Assembly (NCBI RefSeq): GCF_003325375.1
Contig: NZ_CP030862.1
Span: 6,143,501-6,207,500, forward strand
DNA length: 64,000 bases
Direction: 5' to 3'
Source: Streptomyces globosus
GTDB taxonomy: Bacteria; Actinomycetota; Actinomycetes; Streptomycetales; Streptomycetaceae
Numbering within the stretch: position 1 is the first letter of the stretch; each line of letters begins with the position of its first letter. The translations under genes were made by a program, and so were the position numbers. Shown in pieces: positions 17,124-25,553 of this stretch. Below the pieces are notes generated by a model, which saw only the letters and a program-made list of their open reading frames with translations, was not told the origin of the DNA and did no database searches.

Positions 17124-18476
17124 TCACGGGGGTGACGCGGGCCCCCCGCCCCAGGTGCGGGCCCGCAGGGGCATGCGGGAGGGGCCGCCGTCCTCGGACC
17201 GCACCGCGAGGACCTGGTTGACGCCGAGCCGGTTGTGCTCGAAACCGAGCGCCGACGCCGCCATGTACAGCAGCCACACCCGCGCCCGCCCCGGGGAGGT
17301 CAGGGCGACGGCCTCCTCCCAGTGCTCCTCCAGCCGGGCCACCCAGGCCCGCAGGGTGAGGGCGTAGTGCTCGCGCAGCGCCTCCACGTCGCGGACCTCG
17401 AAGCCGGCCCGCTCCAGTTCGCCGACGGTCGTGCCGAGGGGGGACAGCTCGCCGTCGGGGAAGACGTAGGCGTCGATGAACGCATCGACGCGGTAGGCGC
17501 GTTCGTCGGGTTCGGGGCGGCGGGCGATCTGGTGGTTCAGCAGCCGGCCGCCGGGGCGGAGGAGGGCGTACAGGCCGCGGGCGTAGTCGCGGTAGCGGGC
17601 GGCGCCGACGTGCTCGGCCATGCCGACGGAGGAGATCGCGTCGTAGGGGCCGTCGCCGACGTCGCGGTAGTCCTGGACGCGGATCTCCACCCGGTCGGCG
17701 AGGCCCTCTTCGGCGACCCGCTTGCGGGCGTACCCGGCCTGCTCGGCGGAGAGCGTGACGCCGGTGACGCGGACGCCGTACGCGCGGGCGGCGTGCAGGG
17801 CGAGGGCGCCCCAGCCGCAGCCGACGTCGAGGACGCGCATGCCGGGCTCCAGGCCGAGCTTGCGGCAGACGAGGTCGAGCTTGTCGTGCTGGGCCTGCTC
17901 CAGGGTGGCGCCGGGGCTCCAGTAGGCGCAGGAGTACACCATCGAGGGGCCCAGGACGTAGGCGTAGAAGTCGTTGCCGACGTCGTAGTGGTGGCTGACG
18001 GCCTTGCGGTCGCGGACCCTGCTGTGCCGGGATCCGCCGCGGCGGACGGCCTCCTCCGGCGGCGGCGCGGGCGGCGGCCACGGCCCGGCGAGGGCGGCGA
18101 GCTCGCGCAGGGCGGCGCGGCGGGCCGGGTCGCGCAGCAGCGCGGCGGTACCGGCCGGGGCGGCGGCTGCCGGGGCGGCGGCTGCGGCGGCTGCCGGGGC
18201 GGTCGGCCCGCGCTCCCACAGCAGGCCGGACACCAGGCCCAGCAGCCCGTACAGGTCGCCCTCGACGGTGAGGTCCCCGGCGACCCAGGCGCGGGCCAGG
18301 CCGAGCTCCCCGGGCCGCCACAGGACGCGGCGCAGGGCGCGTCGGCGGGCCAGGACGAGGACGGGCCCGCCCGGCGGCCCCGCCTCGCTGCCGTCCCAGG
18401 CCCGGATCCGGACGGGGAGCGGTGCGCCCAGCAGGGTCTCGGCCACAGCGGCCAGCCGCGGTGCGGCGTCGGTCAT
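17124..18476 (-). CDS. cfa: cyclopropane-fatty-acyl-phospholipid synthase family methyltransferase
   Basis: 450 aa. An N-terminal lipid-binding-type region (with an Ala-rich insert at about 95-115) precedes the SAM-dependent methyltransferase domain: SHHYDVGNDFYAYVLGPSM, the SAM loop VLDVGCGWGALALHAA, and SVGMAEHVG containing the catalytic-site Glu. It methylenates double bonds of membrane phospholipid acyl chains. ATG at 18476 is chosen because GGAGG lies 8 bases upstream; a GTG three codons earlier overlaps that site. Confidence 0.9.
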   Translation of the reverse strand: MTDAAPRLAAVAETLLGAPLPVRIRAWDGSEAGPPGGPVLVLARRRALRRVLWRPGELGLARAWVAGDLTVEGDLYGLLGLVSGLLWERGPTAPAAAAAAAPAAAAPAGTAALLRDPARRAALRELAALAGPWPPPAPPPEEAVRRGGSRHSRVRDRKAVSHHYDVGNDFYAYVLGPSMVYSCAYWSPGATLEQAQHDKLDLVCRKLGLEPGMRVLDVGCGWGALALHAARAYGVRVTGVTLSAEQAGYARKRVAEEGLADRVEIRVQDYRDVGDGPYDAISSVGMAEHVGAARYRDYARGLYALLRPGGRLLNHQIARRPEPDERAYRVDAFIDAYVFPDGELSPLGTTVGELERAGFEVRDVEALREHYALTLRAWVARLEEHWEEAVALTSPGRARVWLLYMAASALGFEHNRLGVNQVLAVRSEDGGPSRMPLRARTWGGGPASPP

Positions 18477-18567
18477 CGTCGGCACCTCCAGTCCATCCGA
18501 TCGGACGGACTACCCCGGTACGGCGCCCGCCATGCCGCGGCGCGCGGGGCGCGCGGCGCCGGGTACG

Positions 18568-18611
18568 CCGAAGGGGCCGCCCGCACCACGGATGGCGGGC
18601 GGCCCCTTCGG
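18568..18611 (-). terminator. terminator of ndh
   Basis: A perfect 17-base stem (18568-18584/18595-18611) with a 10-base loop lies between the ndh stop and the cfa start on the minus strand. Confidence 0.75.
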
Positions 18612-18670
18612 GGACGTGCGGGGCGGGCCGGACGCGCGGGGCGTCCTGCCTGCCGTCGGGCGGACCTGCG

Positions 18671-20056
18671 TCAGGAGGCCTTGGCCTTCTCGGCCGGCGC
18701 GGCCGCGGCGGCCGGAGCCGGGGCCGGCTTGGCGGCCTCGTAGAACTCCTCGCGGGGGGTCTCCAGAGCACCCAGGGAGACGACCTCGCGCTTCAGGAAC
18801 ATGCCGAGGGTCCAGTCGGCGAAGACGCGGATCTTGCGGTTCCAGGTCGGCATGGCCATGCCGTGGTAGCCACGGTGCATGTACCAGGCGAGACGGCCCT
18901 TGAGCTTGATCTTCATCTTGCCCATGACGATCATCGCGACGCCCTTGTGGACGCCGAGACCGGCCACCGCACCCTTGTTGGAGTGCTCGTACTCCTTCTG
19001 CGGGAAGCCCCGCATGCCGGCCACGACGTTGTCGCCGAGGACCTTGGCCTGGCGCAGCGCGTGCTGGGCGTTCGGCGGGCACCAGGCGTTCTCGACTCCG
19101 GCCTTGCGGGCGGCGACGTCGGGGATCTGGGCGTTGTCGCCGGCGGCCCAGATGTAGTCGGTGCCCTGGACCTGGAGGGTCGGGGCGGTGTCGACGTGGC
19201 CGCGCGGGCCGAGCGGCAGGCCGAAGCGGGCCAGCGCCGGGTTGGGCTTGACGCCCGCGGTCCACACGATCGTGTTGGAGTCGACCTCGAGGCCGTTCTT
19301 CAGCACGACGTGGCCGTCGACGCAGGAGTCCATCGAGGTGCCGAGGTAGATCTCGATGCCGCGGGACTCCAGGTGCTCCTTGCCCCAGGTGCCGAGCTTG
19401 GGCCCGACCTCGGGAAGGATCTTGTCGGCCGCGTCCACCAGGATGAACCGCATGTCGTCGCGGCTGATCGTGGAGTAGTACTTGGCGGCGTCGCGGGCCA
19501 TGTCCTCGACCTCGCCGATCGTCTCGGCGCCGGCGAAGCCGCCGCCGATGAAGACGAAGGTGAGGGCCCTGCGGCGGACGTTCTCGTCCGTCGTGGACTC
19601 GGCCTTGTCGAGCTGCTCGAGGACGTGGTTGCGCAGGCCGATGCCCTCTTCCACGCCCTTCATGCCGATGCCCTGCTCTGCGAGGCCGGGGATCGGGAAG
19701 GTGCGGGAGATGGCGCCGAGGGCGATCACCAGGTAGTCGAAGGGCAGCTCGTACGCCTCGCCGACGAGCGGCGTGACGACGGCGACCTTGCGGTCCTGGT
19801 CGATGCTGGTGACCCGGCCGGTGAGGACCTCCGCCTTGGGCAGCACGCGTCGCAGCGGGACGACGACGTGCCGAGGCGAGATGCTGCCTGCGGCCACTTC
19901 GGGGAGGAAGGGCTGGTAGGTCATGTACGACCGCGGGTCGACGACCGTGACGGTCGCCTCGCCGTAGCGCATCTTCTTCATGATGCGCTTGGCTGCGTAC
20001 AGGCCTACGTACCCACCTCCTACAACGAGGATCCTGGGACGCTCCGTGGTGCTCAT
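18671..20056 (-). CDS. ndh: type II NADH dehydrogenase (NDH-2)
   Basis: 461 aa. Two dinucleotide folds: ILVVGGGYVGLYAAKRI for FAD at the N terminus and FVFIGGGFAGAETIGEV for NADH in the middle; WAAGDNAQIPD closes the FAD site. NDH-2 passes electrons from NADH to menaquinone at the inner membrane face without proton pumping; the C-terminal ~100 residues contain the amphipathic membrane-binding part, followed by an Ala/Pro/Lys tail. The ATG at 20056 gives the usual start MSTTERPRILVVGGG; a GTG six codons earlier has no ribosome site. Two Rex-like operators lie upstream. Confidence 0.93.
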   Translation of the reverse strand: MSTTERPRILVVGGGYVGLYAAKRIMKKMRYGEATVTVVDPRSYMTYQPFLPEVAAGSISPRHVVVPLRRVLPKAEVLTGRVTSIDQDRKVAVVTPLVGEAYELPFDYLVIALGAISRTFPIPGLAEQGIGMKGVEEGIGLRNHVLEQLDKAESTTDENVRRRALTFVFIGGGFAGAETIGEVEDMARDAAKYYSTISRDDMRFILVDAADKILPEVGPKLGTWGKEHLESRGIEIYLGTSMDSCVDGHVVLKNGLEVDSNTIVWTAGVKPNPALARFGLPLGPRGHVDTAPTLQVQGTDYIWAAGDNAQIPDVAARKAGVENAWCPPNAQHALRQAKVLGDNVVAGMRGFPQKEYEHSNKGAVAGLGVHKGVAMIVMGKMKIKLKGRLAWYMHRGYHGMAMPTWNRKIRVFADWTLGMFLKREVVSLGALETPREEFYEAAKPAPAPAAAAAPAEKAKAS

Positions 20057-20090
20057 GGAACGAGTATCCAGCACCCCCAGGGGTGATGCT

Positions 20091-20106
20091 CGTGAGCCCC
20101 TTCACA
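20091..20106 (-). promoter_or_regulatory. Rex-like operator close to the ndh start
   Basis: On the minus strand TGTGAAGGGGCTCACG matches the Rex (redox repressor) consensus TGTGAA-N4-TTCACA at 10 of 12 fixed positions, 35 bases before the ndh start codon. Rex senses NADH/NAD+, so ndh is a logical target. Confidence 0.5.
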
Positions 20107-20375
20107 AGAACCGACAGGGGCTCTGCTACACTGCGCCGCCCACGTGACGGAGGTCATGGTGCGGATCGGGAACCAGGGTGTGGCGGGATTCGTTGTTCAC
20201 CCGCTCTGAACTGGCCTCCAAGGCCCCAACCGGAGTAGACCACCGGGTTCGTGGATACCTACCGACACGGCGCGGCGCCCTCCGCGGATCGCACGAAGAG
20301 GGTCGCGGAGGGGCCGTTGGACCCCCGAGGGGGGCCTTCCGGGCCCTCGACTTGACCCCGGGCACCCCTTTTCCT
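20107..20375. other. long ndh upstream region, no clear gene
   Basis: About 270 bases. A 17-codon reading at 20156-20209 has GGAGG very close to its ATG, too short to call. CCTCCGCG/CGCGGAGG (near 20280-20312) can form a hairpin. A good -10-like TACACT stands at 20126 on the plus strand without a matching -35. A small untranslated RNA is possible but not shown. Confidence 0.35.
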
Positions 20376-20391
20376 TGTGAAGAACTTCACG
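20376..20391. promoter_or_regulatory. second Rex-like operator
   Basis: TGTGAAGAACTTCACG matches the Rex consensus at 11 of 12 fixed positions and contains the near-perfect palindrome GTGAAG-AA-CTTCAC. It follows TTGACC (20352-20357) on the plus strand at -10 distance and lies about 320 bases upstream of ndh. Confidence 0.45.
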
Positions 20392-20510
20392 AACTTTTCG
20401 GCGCGCCGCCGGGGAAAGCCGAGCCCGAGCGCCCCGAGCACCCCCAACACGCCCGTTCTCAGGGCCCATCCGCCTTCGATCCCACCGCCGCTCCGCTCGC
20501 GCGGGGCGGC

Positions 20511-20654
20511 GACGTCCAGAAGATCACCGGGCCGTCCGGGCTCTACCGGCTCAGGGTCGGAAACCACCGGGTCGCCTACCAGGTCGACGATGGCGAGCTC
20601 GTCATCCTCGTTGTCAAGGCAGGCGACCGGCGAGACGTCTATCGCAATCTGTAG
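20511..20654 (+). pseudogene. RelE/ParE-type toxin, C-terminal remnant
   Basis: The reading ending at 20654 finishes in DVQKITGPSGLYRLRVGNHRVAYQVDD then ELVILVVKAGDRRDVYRNL, the strand pattern and RxRxGxxRxxY signature of the second half of RelE-family mRNA-cleaving toxins. The open frame continues upstream but its sequence is Pro/Gly/Arg-rich and does not resemble the N-terminal helices of RelE, and no start with a ribosome site or antitoxin gene is visible. It may be a decayed toxin or an atypical fusion. Confidence 0.55.
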
Positions 20655-20657
20655 GCG

Positions 20658-21599
20658 TCAGGTCAGGGACCAGGCGATGCCGTCCAGGATGTCGTGTTCC
20701 GAGACCACGACCTCCGTCGCGCCCGTGCGCTCCATGACCGCCAGGAGGACGAGGGCGCCCGCCGCGATCACGTCGACGCGGCCCTCGTGCATCACGGGGA
20801 TCGCGGCGCGCTCGGCGTGCGTGGACGCCAGCATGCGCTCGCTGATCTCGCGGACCTGCTCGTACGGGATGCGCGAGTGGTGGATACGCGCGGAGTCGTA
20901 CGCGGGCAGGCCGAGCGCGATCCCGGCGACGGTGGTCACCGAGCCGGCGAGGCCCACCAGGGTGCGGGCCTCGCGCAGCGGGACGGTCTGCTCGGCGAGG
21001 TCCAGGGCCGCCTCGATGTCGGCCCGCATCGCCGCGGTCTGCGCCGCGGTCGGCGGGTCGGTGACGGCGCCGTCCACGACGAGGTGGCGCTCCGTCATGC
21101 GGACGCAGCCCACGTCGACCGAGCGCGCAGCCCGCACGTGGTCGTCGCCGACCACGAACTCCGTGGAGCCGCCGCCGATGTCCACCACCAGGTACGGCTT
21201 GTCCAGGTGGTCGGCGCCGACGAGCTCGCGGGTCGCGCCGGTGAAGGAGAACTCCGCCTCCTGCTCGCCGGAGACGACCTCCGGCTCGACCCCGAGGATG
21301 TCCCGCACCCCGGCGGTGAACTCGTCCCGGTTCTCCGCGTCCCGCGAGGCGGAGGTGGCCGCGAACCGTATGCGCTCGGCGCCCAGCTCCTTGATCACCC
21401 CGGCGTACTCGCGGCAGGCGGCGAAGGTCCGCTCCAGCGCCTCGGGGGCCAGCCGGCCGGTCCGGTCCACGCCCTGGCCGAGGCGGACGATCGTCATCCG
21501 CCGGTCGAGCTCGACGAGGTGGCCAGTCTCCGGGTCGCAGTCGGCAACCAGCAGGCGGATGGAGTTGGTGCCGCAGTCGACCGCCGCGACCCGCGTCAT
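20658..21599 (-). CDS. ppx: exopolyphosphatase/Ppx-GppA phosphatase
   Basis: 313 aa, the short actinobacterial form. ASKHA-type nucleotide-binding fold: VAAVDCGTNSIRLLVADCD at the N terminus and VVDIGGGSTEFVVG in the middle; EAEFSFTGA and GLAGSVTT are further Ppx/GppA marks. It cleaves polyphosphate and/or pppGpp, linking to stringent control. The ATG overlaps the DUF501 stop as ATGA, so the two are co-translated. Confidence 0.9.
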   Translation of the reverse strand: MTRVAAVDCGTNSIRLLVADCDPETGHLVELDRRMTIVRLGQGVDRTGRLAPEALERTFAACREYAGVIKELGAERIRFAATSASRDAENRDEFTAGVRDILGVEPEVVSGEQEAEFSFTGATRELVGADHLDKPYLVVDIGGGSTEFVVGDDHVRAARSVDVGCVRMTERHLVVDGAVTDPPTAAQTAAMRADIEAALDLAEQTVPLREARTLVGLAGSVTTVAGIALGLPAYDSARIHHSRIPYEQVREISERMLASTHAERAAIPVMHEGRVDVIAAGALVLLAVMERTGATEVVVSEHDILDGIAWSLT

Positions 21600-22150
21600 G
21601 CCTGCGGCTCCTTCTCCTGCTCGGCCGCGGCGCCGCCGCACGGCGTGACGCAGGGGCCCTTCGCCCACCACTCGGGCAGCATCGCCAGCGCCTCGTCGCC
21701 GAAGGGGTTGACGCCCGGACCGGCGGCCAGCGAGTGCCCGACCAGCACGTGCAGGCACTTCACCCGGTCCGGCATGCCGCCGGCGCTGGGGAAGCCCTGG
21801 AGCACCTCGATGGCGTCGCGGCGCCGGATGTAGTCCTCGTGCGCGGCCTGGTAGGCGGCGGCGAGCTCGGGGTCCTCGGCGAGGCGGGCCTGCATCTCCT
21901 TCATCACGCCGTTCGCCTCCAGCGTGCCGATCGCGGAGGCGGCGCGCGGGCAGGTCAGGTAGTAGAGCGTGGGGAAGGGCGTGCCGTCGGGGAGGCGGGG
22001 GGCGGTCTCCACCACGTCGGGCTGCCCGCAGGGGCAGCGGTGGGCGATGGCGCGCAGCCCGCGCGGCGGGCGTCCGAGCTGCTGCTCGAACGCCTCGATG
22101 TCCGCGTCGGTCGGCTCGGTCCGGTCGGTCTGGGGCGGGGGCGTCTGCAT
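21596..22150 (-). CDS. DUF501 family protein
   Basis: 184 aa, cytosolic. The region RGLRAIAHRCPCGQPDVVETAPRL then FPTLYYLTCPRAASAIGTLE, with a conserved CPCG...CP pair and later DRVKCLHVLVGHSLAAGPGVNP, is typical of DUF501, a family found beside ppx and divIC in actinobacteria. Function unknown. The ATG at 22150 has only a weak ribosome site. Confidence 0.85.
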   Translation of the reverse strand: MQTPPPQTDRTEPTDADIEAFEQQLGRPPRGLRAIAHRCPCGQPDVVETAPRLPDGTPFPTLYYLTCPRAASAIGTLEANGVMKEMQARLAEDPELAAAYQAAHEDYIRRRDAIEVLQGFPSAGGMPDRVKCLHVLVGHSLAAGPGVNPFGDEALAMLPEWWAKGPCVTPCGGAAAEQEKEPQA

Positions 22151-22225
22151 GCCTGGAGGAAGTCTCTTCGTTCTCGTGGATGGGTGCTGCGGGGTGGTGC
22201 GGGGCGGTCGGGTGCGTACGGCCCG

Positions 22226-22714
22226 TCAGTCGCCGGGGCGGTCGGCCTTGTCGACGCCGTCCCAGACGTTGGAGTACCAGGGCCGGTCCGCCCCGGCGTG
22301 CCCGGTGCGGCGCTGCTGCGCCGCCTCGGCCCCGGGGTCGGCCATGATGTAGCCGGTCTCGCCGGGCCGTACGAAGTGCAGGTGCTTGCGCGCCTGCTGT
22401 TCGGCGTAGGCGTCGTCCTGCCAGCGGGCCTTCTCGTCGCGCAGCCGCTCCAGCCGCTTGGCCGCCGCGTCGGCGGCCCGCTCCTGCTCGGCGATCTCCG
22501 AGCGCTGGGAGACGTACTGGCGCATCGGGTACGCCAGGGCGACGACCAGCGTGCAGAGGACCAGCACCAGGAGCGCGGCCCGGCCGGTGAGCCGGCTGCG
22601 GCGGACCTGTCGCCGGTTCTGCGACCGGTAGACGTGGGCTGCGGTCCGCTCTCCGAGCTGCTTGAGCCTCGTCGCGGTGGAGAAGGTGGAGAACCGATCC
22701 CGGTTCCCGGCCAT
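22226..22714 (-). CDS. divIC: septum formation initiator, DivIC/FtsB family
   Basis: 162 aa. Basic cytoplasmic tail (1-43), one membrane helix (about 45-66, GRAALLVLVLCTLVVALAY), then a coiled coil (QRSEIAEQERAADAAAKRLERLRDEKARW) and the short motif ARKHLHFVRPGETGYIM typical of DivIC/FtsB. It works with FtsL/FtsQ in the divisome, used in Streptomyces for sporulation septa. The ATG has GGAGG 9 bases upstream. Confidence 0.88.
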   Translation of the reverse strand: MAGNRDRFSTFSTATRLKQLGERTAAHVYRSQNRRQVRRSRLTGRAALLVLVLCTLVVALAYPMRQYVSQRSEIAEQERAADAAAKRLERLRDEKARWQDDAYAEQQARKHLHFVRPGETGYIMADPGAEAAQQRRTGHAGADRPWYSNVWDGVDKADRPGD

Positions 22715-22749
22715 TGAACCCGCCTCCCCTGGTGCACGGCGCTACGCAA

Positions 22750-22790
22750 TACGTCCCCGCACACGGTACGGGACCGAGTGCGGGGACGTA
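22750..22790 (-). terminator. terminator of eno
   Basis: TACGTCCCCGCAC (22750-22762) pairs with GTGCGGGGACGTA (22778-22790); inside, CGGT/ACCG extends the stem past an A-A mismatch. Confidence 0.8.
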
Positions 22791-22827
22791 CGGAGGCCGG
22801 ACCCTCGGGTCACGGCCCGGAGGCGGT

Positions 22828-24108
22828 TCAGCCCTTGAAGCGGGGGAACGCGCTGCGGCCGGCGTACACGGCGGCGTCGTCGAGGATCTCCTCGATGCGC
22901 AGCAGCTGGTTGTACTTGGCGACGCGCTCGGAGCGGGCCGGGGCGCCGGTCTTGATCTGGCCGCAGTTGGTGGCGACGGCGAGGTCGGCGATGGTGACGT
23001 CCTCGGTCTCGCCGGAGCGGTGGGACATCATGCACTTGAAGCCGTTGCGCTGGGCGAGCTCGACGGCGTCGAGGGTCTCGGTCAGCGAGCCGATCTGGTT
23101 GACCTTGACGAGGAGGGCGTTGGCGGTGCCCTCCTCGATGCCGCGGGCGAGGCGCTCGGGGTTGGTGACGAACAGGTCGTCGCCGACGAGCTGGACCTTG
23201 GCGCCGAGCTTCTCGGTGATGGTCTTCCAGCCGGCCCAGTCGTCCTCGAACAGCGGGTCCTCGATCGAGACGAGCGGGTACGCCTCGACGAGCTCCGCGT
23301 AGTAGTCCGTCATCTCGGCGGCCGAGCGGGCCTGGCCCTCGAAGTGGTACTTGCCGTCCTTGTAGAACTCGGACGCGGCGACGTCGAGCGCGAGGGCGAT
23401 CTGCTCGCCGGGGGTGTAGCCGGCCTGCTTGACCGCTTCGAGGATGAGGTCGAGGGCCTCGCGGTTGGAGCCGAGGTTGGGGGCGAAGCCGCCCTCGTCG
23501 CCCAGGCCGGTGGAGAGGCCCTTGTCCTTCAGGACCTTCTTGAGGGTGTGGTAGACCTCGGTGCCCCAGCGCAGGGCCTCGGAGAAGGACTCGGCGCCGA
23601 TCGGCGCGATCATGAACTCCTGGATGTCCACGTTCGAGTCGGCGTGCGAGCCGCCGTTCAGGATGTTCATCATCGGAACGGGCAGAAGGTGCGCGTTCGG
23701 GCCGCCGAGGTAGCGGAACAGCGGGAGGTCGGAGGCCTCGGACGCGGCGTGCGCGACGGCGAGGGAGACGCCGAGGATGGCGTTGGCGCCCAGCGAGCCC
23801 TTGTTGTCGGTGGCGTCCAGGTCGAACATGGCCTGGTCGATCAGGCGCTGCTCGGTGGCGTCGTAGCCGACGAGCTCGGGGCCGATCTGCTCGATGACCG
23901 CGAGGACGGCCTTCTCGACGCCCTTGCCCATGTAGCGGTTCGGGTCGCCGTCGCGGAGCTCGATGGCCTCGAAGGCACCGGTGGAGGCGCCGGACGGAAC
24001 GGCAGCACGGCCGGTGCTGCCGTCGTCGAGGCCCACCTCGACCTCGACCGTGGGGTTGCCTCGGGAGTCCAGGATTTCCCGGGCTACGACGACGTCGATG
24101 GACGGCAC
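22828..24108 (-). CDS. eno: enolase
   Basis: 426 aa. It converts 2-phosphoglycerate to phosphoenolpyruvate with Mg2+. Clear enolase sequence: EILDSRGNPTVEVEV, VPSGASTGAFEAIELRD, NILNGGSHADSNVDIQEFM, SIEDPLFEDDW, VKVNQIGSLTET and the signature MMSHRSGETED. The GTG at 24108 is chosen (MPSIDVVVARE, AAGGAG 6 bases before); the ATG two codons earlier abuts the ribosome site. It follows divIC by 113 bases on the same strand but has its own upstream region. Confidence 0.97.
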   Translation of the reverse strand: MPSIDVVVAREILDSRGNPTVEVEVGLDDGSTGRAAVPSGASTGAFEAIELRDGDPNRYMGKGVEKAVLAVIEQIGPELVGYDATEQRLIDQAMFDLDATDNKGSLGANAILGVSLAVAHAASEASDLPLFRYLGGPNAHLLPVPMMNILNGGSHADSNVDIQEFMIAPIGAESFSEALRWGTEVYHTLKKVLKDKGLSTGLGDEGGFAPNLGSNREALDLILEAVKQAGYTPGEQIALALDVAASEFYKDGKYHFEGQARSAAEMTDYYAELVEAYPLVSIEDPLFEDDWAGWKTITEKLGAKVQLVGDDLFVTNPERLARGIEEGTANALLVKVNQIGSLTETLDAVELAQRNGFKCMMSHRSGETEDVTIADLAVATNCGQIKTGAPARSERVAKYNQLLRIEEILDDAAVYAGRSAFPRFKG

Positions 24109-24306
24109 GAGCATCTCCTTCTGGGATGTGACGCTGGGTGTGCGGTGGCGTGTCGGACCGAAGGACCGGCCCTGCCGCCTAGAGCCTAACCGCAGCCGGG
24201 GGGTCGGCCCGCCGACCGCCCGGGTCGTGGGACGAAAAAGGGCCCGAATACCCCGCTTCCCGGACATACGCCCCCTGCTGACGGCGGCGTACGGGGGCGG
24301 GCACGC

Positions 24307-24344
24307 CACCGCCCGGCGCGAGGGGGGGTACGCGCCGGGCGGTG
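24307..24344 (-). terminator. terminator of the first rpf gene
   Basis: CACCGCCCGGCGCG (24307-24320) is perfectly complementary to 24331-24344, with loop AGGGGGGGTA, about 47 bases past the stop codon. Confidence 0.75.
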
Positions 24345-24390
24345 GGGATCAGGTGTTGCGGGAGCCCTCGGGTGAGGGTTCGCGCGGAGT

Positions 24391-25101
24391 TCAGGCGAGC
24401 TTCAGCTTCTGGCCGGGGAAGATCAGGTCGGCGTCGGAGACGATGTCCTTGTTGAGCTCGAAGAGCTTCTCCCAGCCGCCCTTGACGCCCTGGGCGTCGG
24501 CGATGGTGCCGAGGGTGTCGCCGGACTTCACCTCGTACGAGCCGTTGCCGGTCTTGACGACGGGGGCCTCGGCGCGCTCGGAGCGCGTGGTGGGGGCGGG
24601 CGTCTGCGCGCGCTGGGTCTGCTTCTTGACCTCGGTCTTCTGCGGCTGCGTCTTCTTGGTCTCGGTCTTCGGCGTCTGCTTGGGGGTCGTGTTGGTGGTC
24701 GACCCGCCGCCGGTGTACGAGGAGTTGGACAGGCCCTTGCCGCAGTGCGGCCAGGCGCCCTTGCCCTGGACCTTCAGTACCTTCTCGGCGATGGCTATCT
24801 GCTGCGCCTTGGTGGCCTGGTTGGCCTGCGCGGCGTACGCCTTGCCGCCGAAGCCGGCCCACGTGGAGGCGGAGAACTGGAGGCCGCCGTAGTAGCCGTT
24901 GCCGGTGTTGATGGACCAGTTGCCGCCGGACTCGCACTGGGCCACGCGGTCCCACTCGGACGCGGTGGCGGCGGAGGCGGTGCCGGCGGTCATCAGGGGG
25001 GCCGCGACCGCGACGCCGGCGACGCCGGCGAGCGTGACGATGCGGGTGGTCCGCTCGATGGCGGTGGCGCGACGGTGCTTGCCCTTGCCCGAAAGCAGCA
25101 T
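24391..25101 (-). CDS. rpfA: resuscitation-promoting factor (Rpf domain plus LysM)
   Basis: 236 aa secreted muralytic enzyme. Signal peptide about 1-45 (ends TAGTASA), then the Rpf transglycosylase domain with SEWDRVAQCESGGNWSINTG (catalytic-type Glu57 beside Cys56) and GYYGGLQFSASTWAGFGG, a Thr/Lys/Gln-rich linker (about 130-185) and a C-terminal LysM peptidoglycan-binding domain (VKSGDTLGTIADAQGV). It cleaves cell-wall glycan and promotes germination. ATG at 25101 with GGAG 7 bases upstream. The leader is a c-di-AMP riboswitch; that pairing is the known arrangement of S. coelicolor rpfA, hence the symbol. Confidence 0.9.
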   Translation of the reverse strand: MLLSGKGKHRRATAIERTTRIVTLAGVAGVAVAAPLMTAGTASAATASEWDRVAQCESGGNWSINTGNGYYGGLQFSASTWAGFGGKAYAAQANQATKAQQIAIAEKVLKVQGKGAWPHCGKGLSNSSYTGGGSTTNTTPKQTPKTETKKTQPQKTEVKKQTQRAQTPAPTTRSERAEAPVVKTGNGSYEVKSGDTLGTIADAQGVKGGWEKLFELNKDIVSDADLIFPGQKLKLA

Positions 25102-25118
25102 GGAGTTCTCCTCACCGA

Positions 25119-25290
25119 CGCCTGCGAGGTGAGCTGTCGGGTTCGGGCGGATGAGTTGCCCGGTCGCGCACGTGGCGCGTCTTCACCCCAAGCCGGTCCG
25201 GACCGTCTTCGACGGCCTTTCGCGGCACCTACCTTGGTTCCCCCGCTCCTGCCTTCGGCGCTTGACGCGACGTGTTGTTCCCCCCGTCCG
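25119..25290 (-). promoter_or_regulatory. ydaO-type c-di-AMP riboswitch in the rpfA leader
   Basis: The minus-strand leader contains the blocks I associate with the ydaO class: GCAGGAGCGGGGGAACCA near the 5' side, CTTGGGGTGAAG, GGGCAACTCATCCGCCCG and the closing CCGACAGCTCACCTCGCAGG directly before the ribosome site. In other Streptomyces this element precedes wall-hydrolase genes and turns expression off when c-di-AMP is high. Ends are approximate. Confidence 0.85.
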
Positions 25291-25343
25291 CCGGCAGGAC
25301 TCGGCGATGCGGTCGAAGGGGCCCGCGGTGGCGGGCGATTCAG

Positions 25344-25373
25344 AAGGTAGACAGGTCCCTCCCCGAAGTTCAA
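25344..25373 (-). promoter_or_regulatory. putative rpfA promoter
   Basis: TTGAAC (25368-25373) and TACCTT (25344-25349) are 18 bases apart on the minus strand, placing the transcript start about 45 bases before the riboswitch. The -35 lies in the loop of an inverted repeat (CCTCCCCG near 25358-25365 with CGGGGAGG near 25385-25392). Confidence 0.45.
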
Positions 25374-25553
25374 CGAGGGAAATCCGGGGAGGGAGGGCCC
25401 TACTTGCGCTCCCCCGAGGGGCATTTGCGCAGGTGAGGGCGGTTTTCACCCAAGGTCACGGACAGGACACGCCAGTTGACCGGAAGAGACGCATGTCTCA
25501 TTTGAACGAACCGGACATTCAACACTTTCCGGGTGTCCGAAATGCCGTTGTTC

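Noticed and set aside
20107..20375. 6S RNA or another named housekeeping RNA upstream of ndh
   Set aside because: I could fold local hairpins but not the large open bubble of 6S RNA or any other family pattern; left as an unassigned region.
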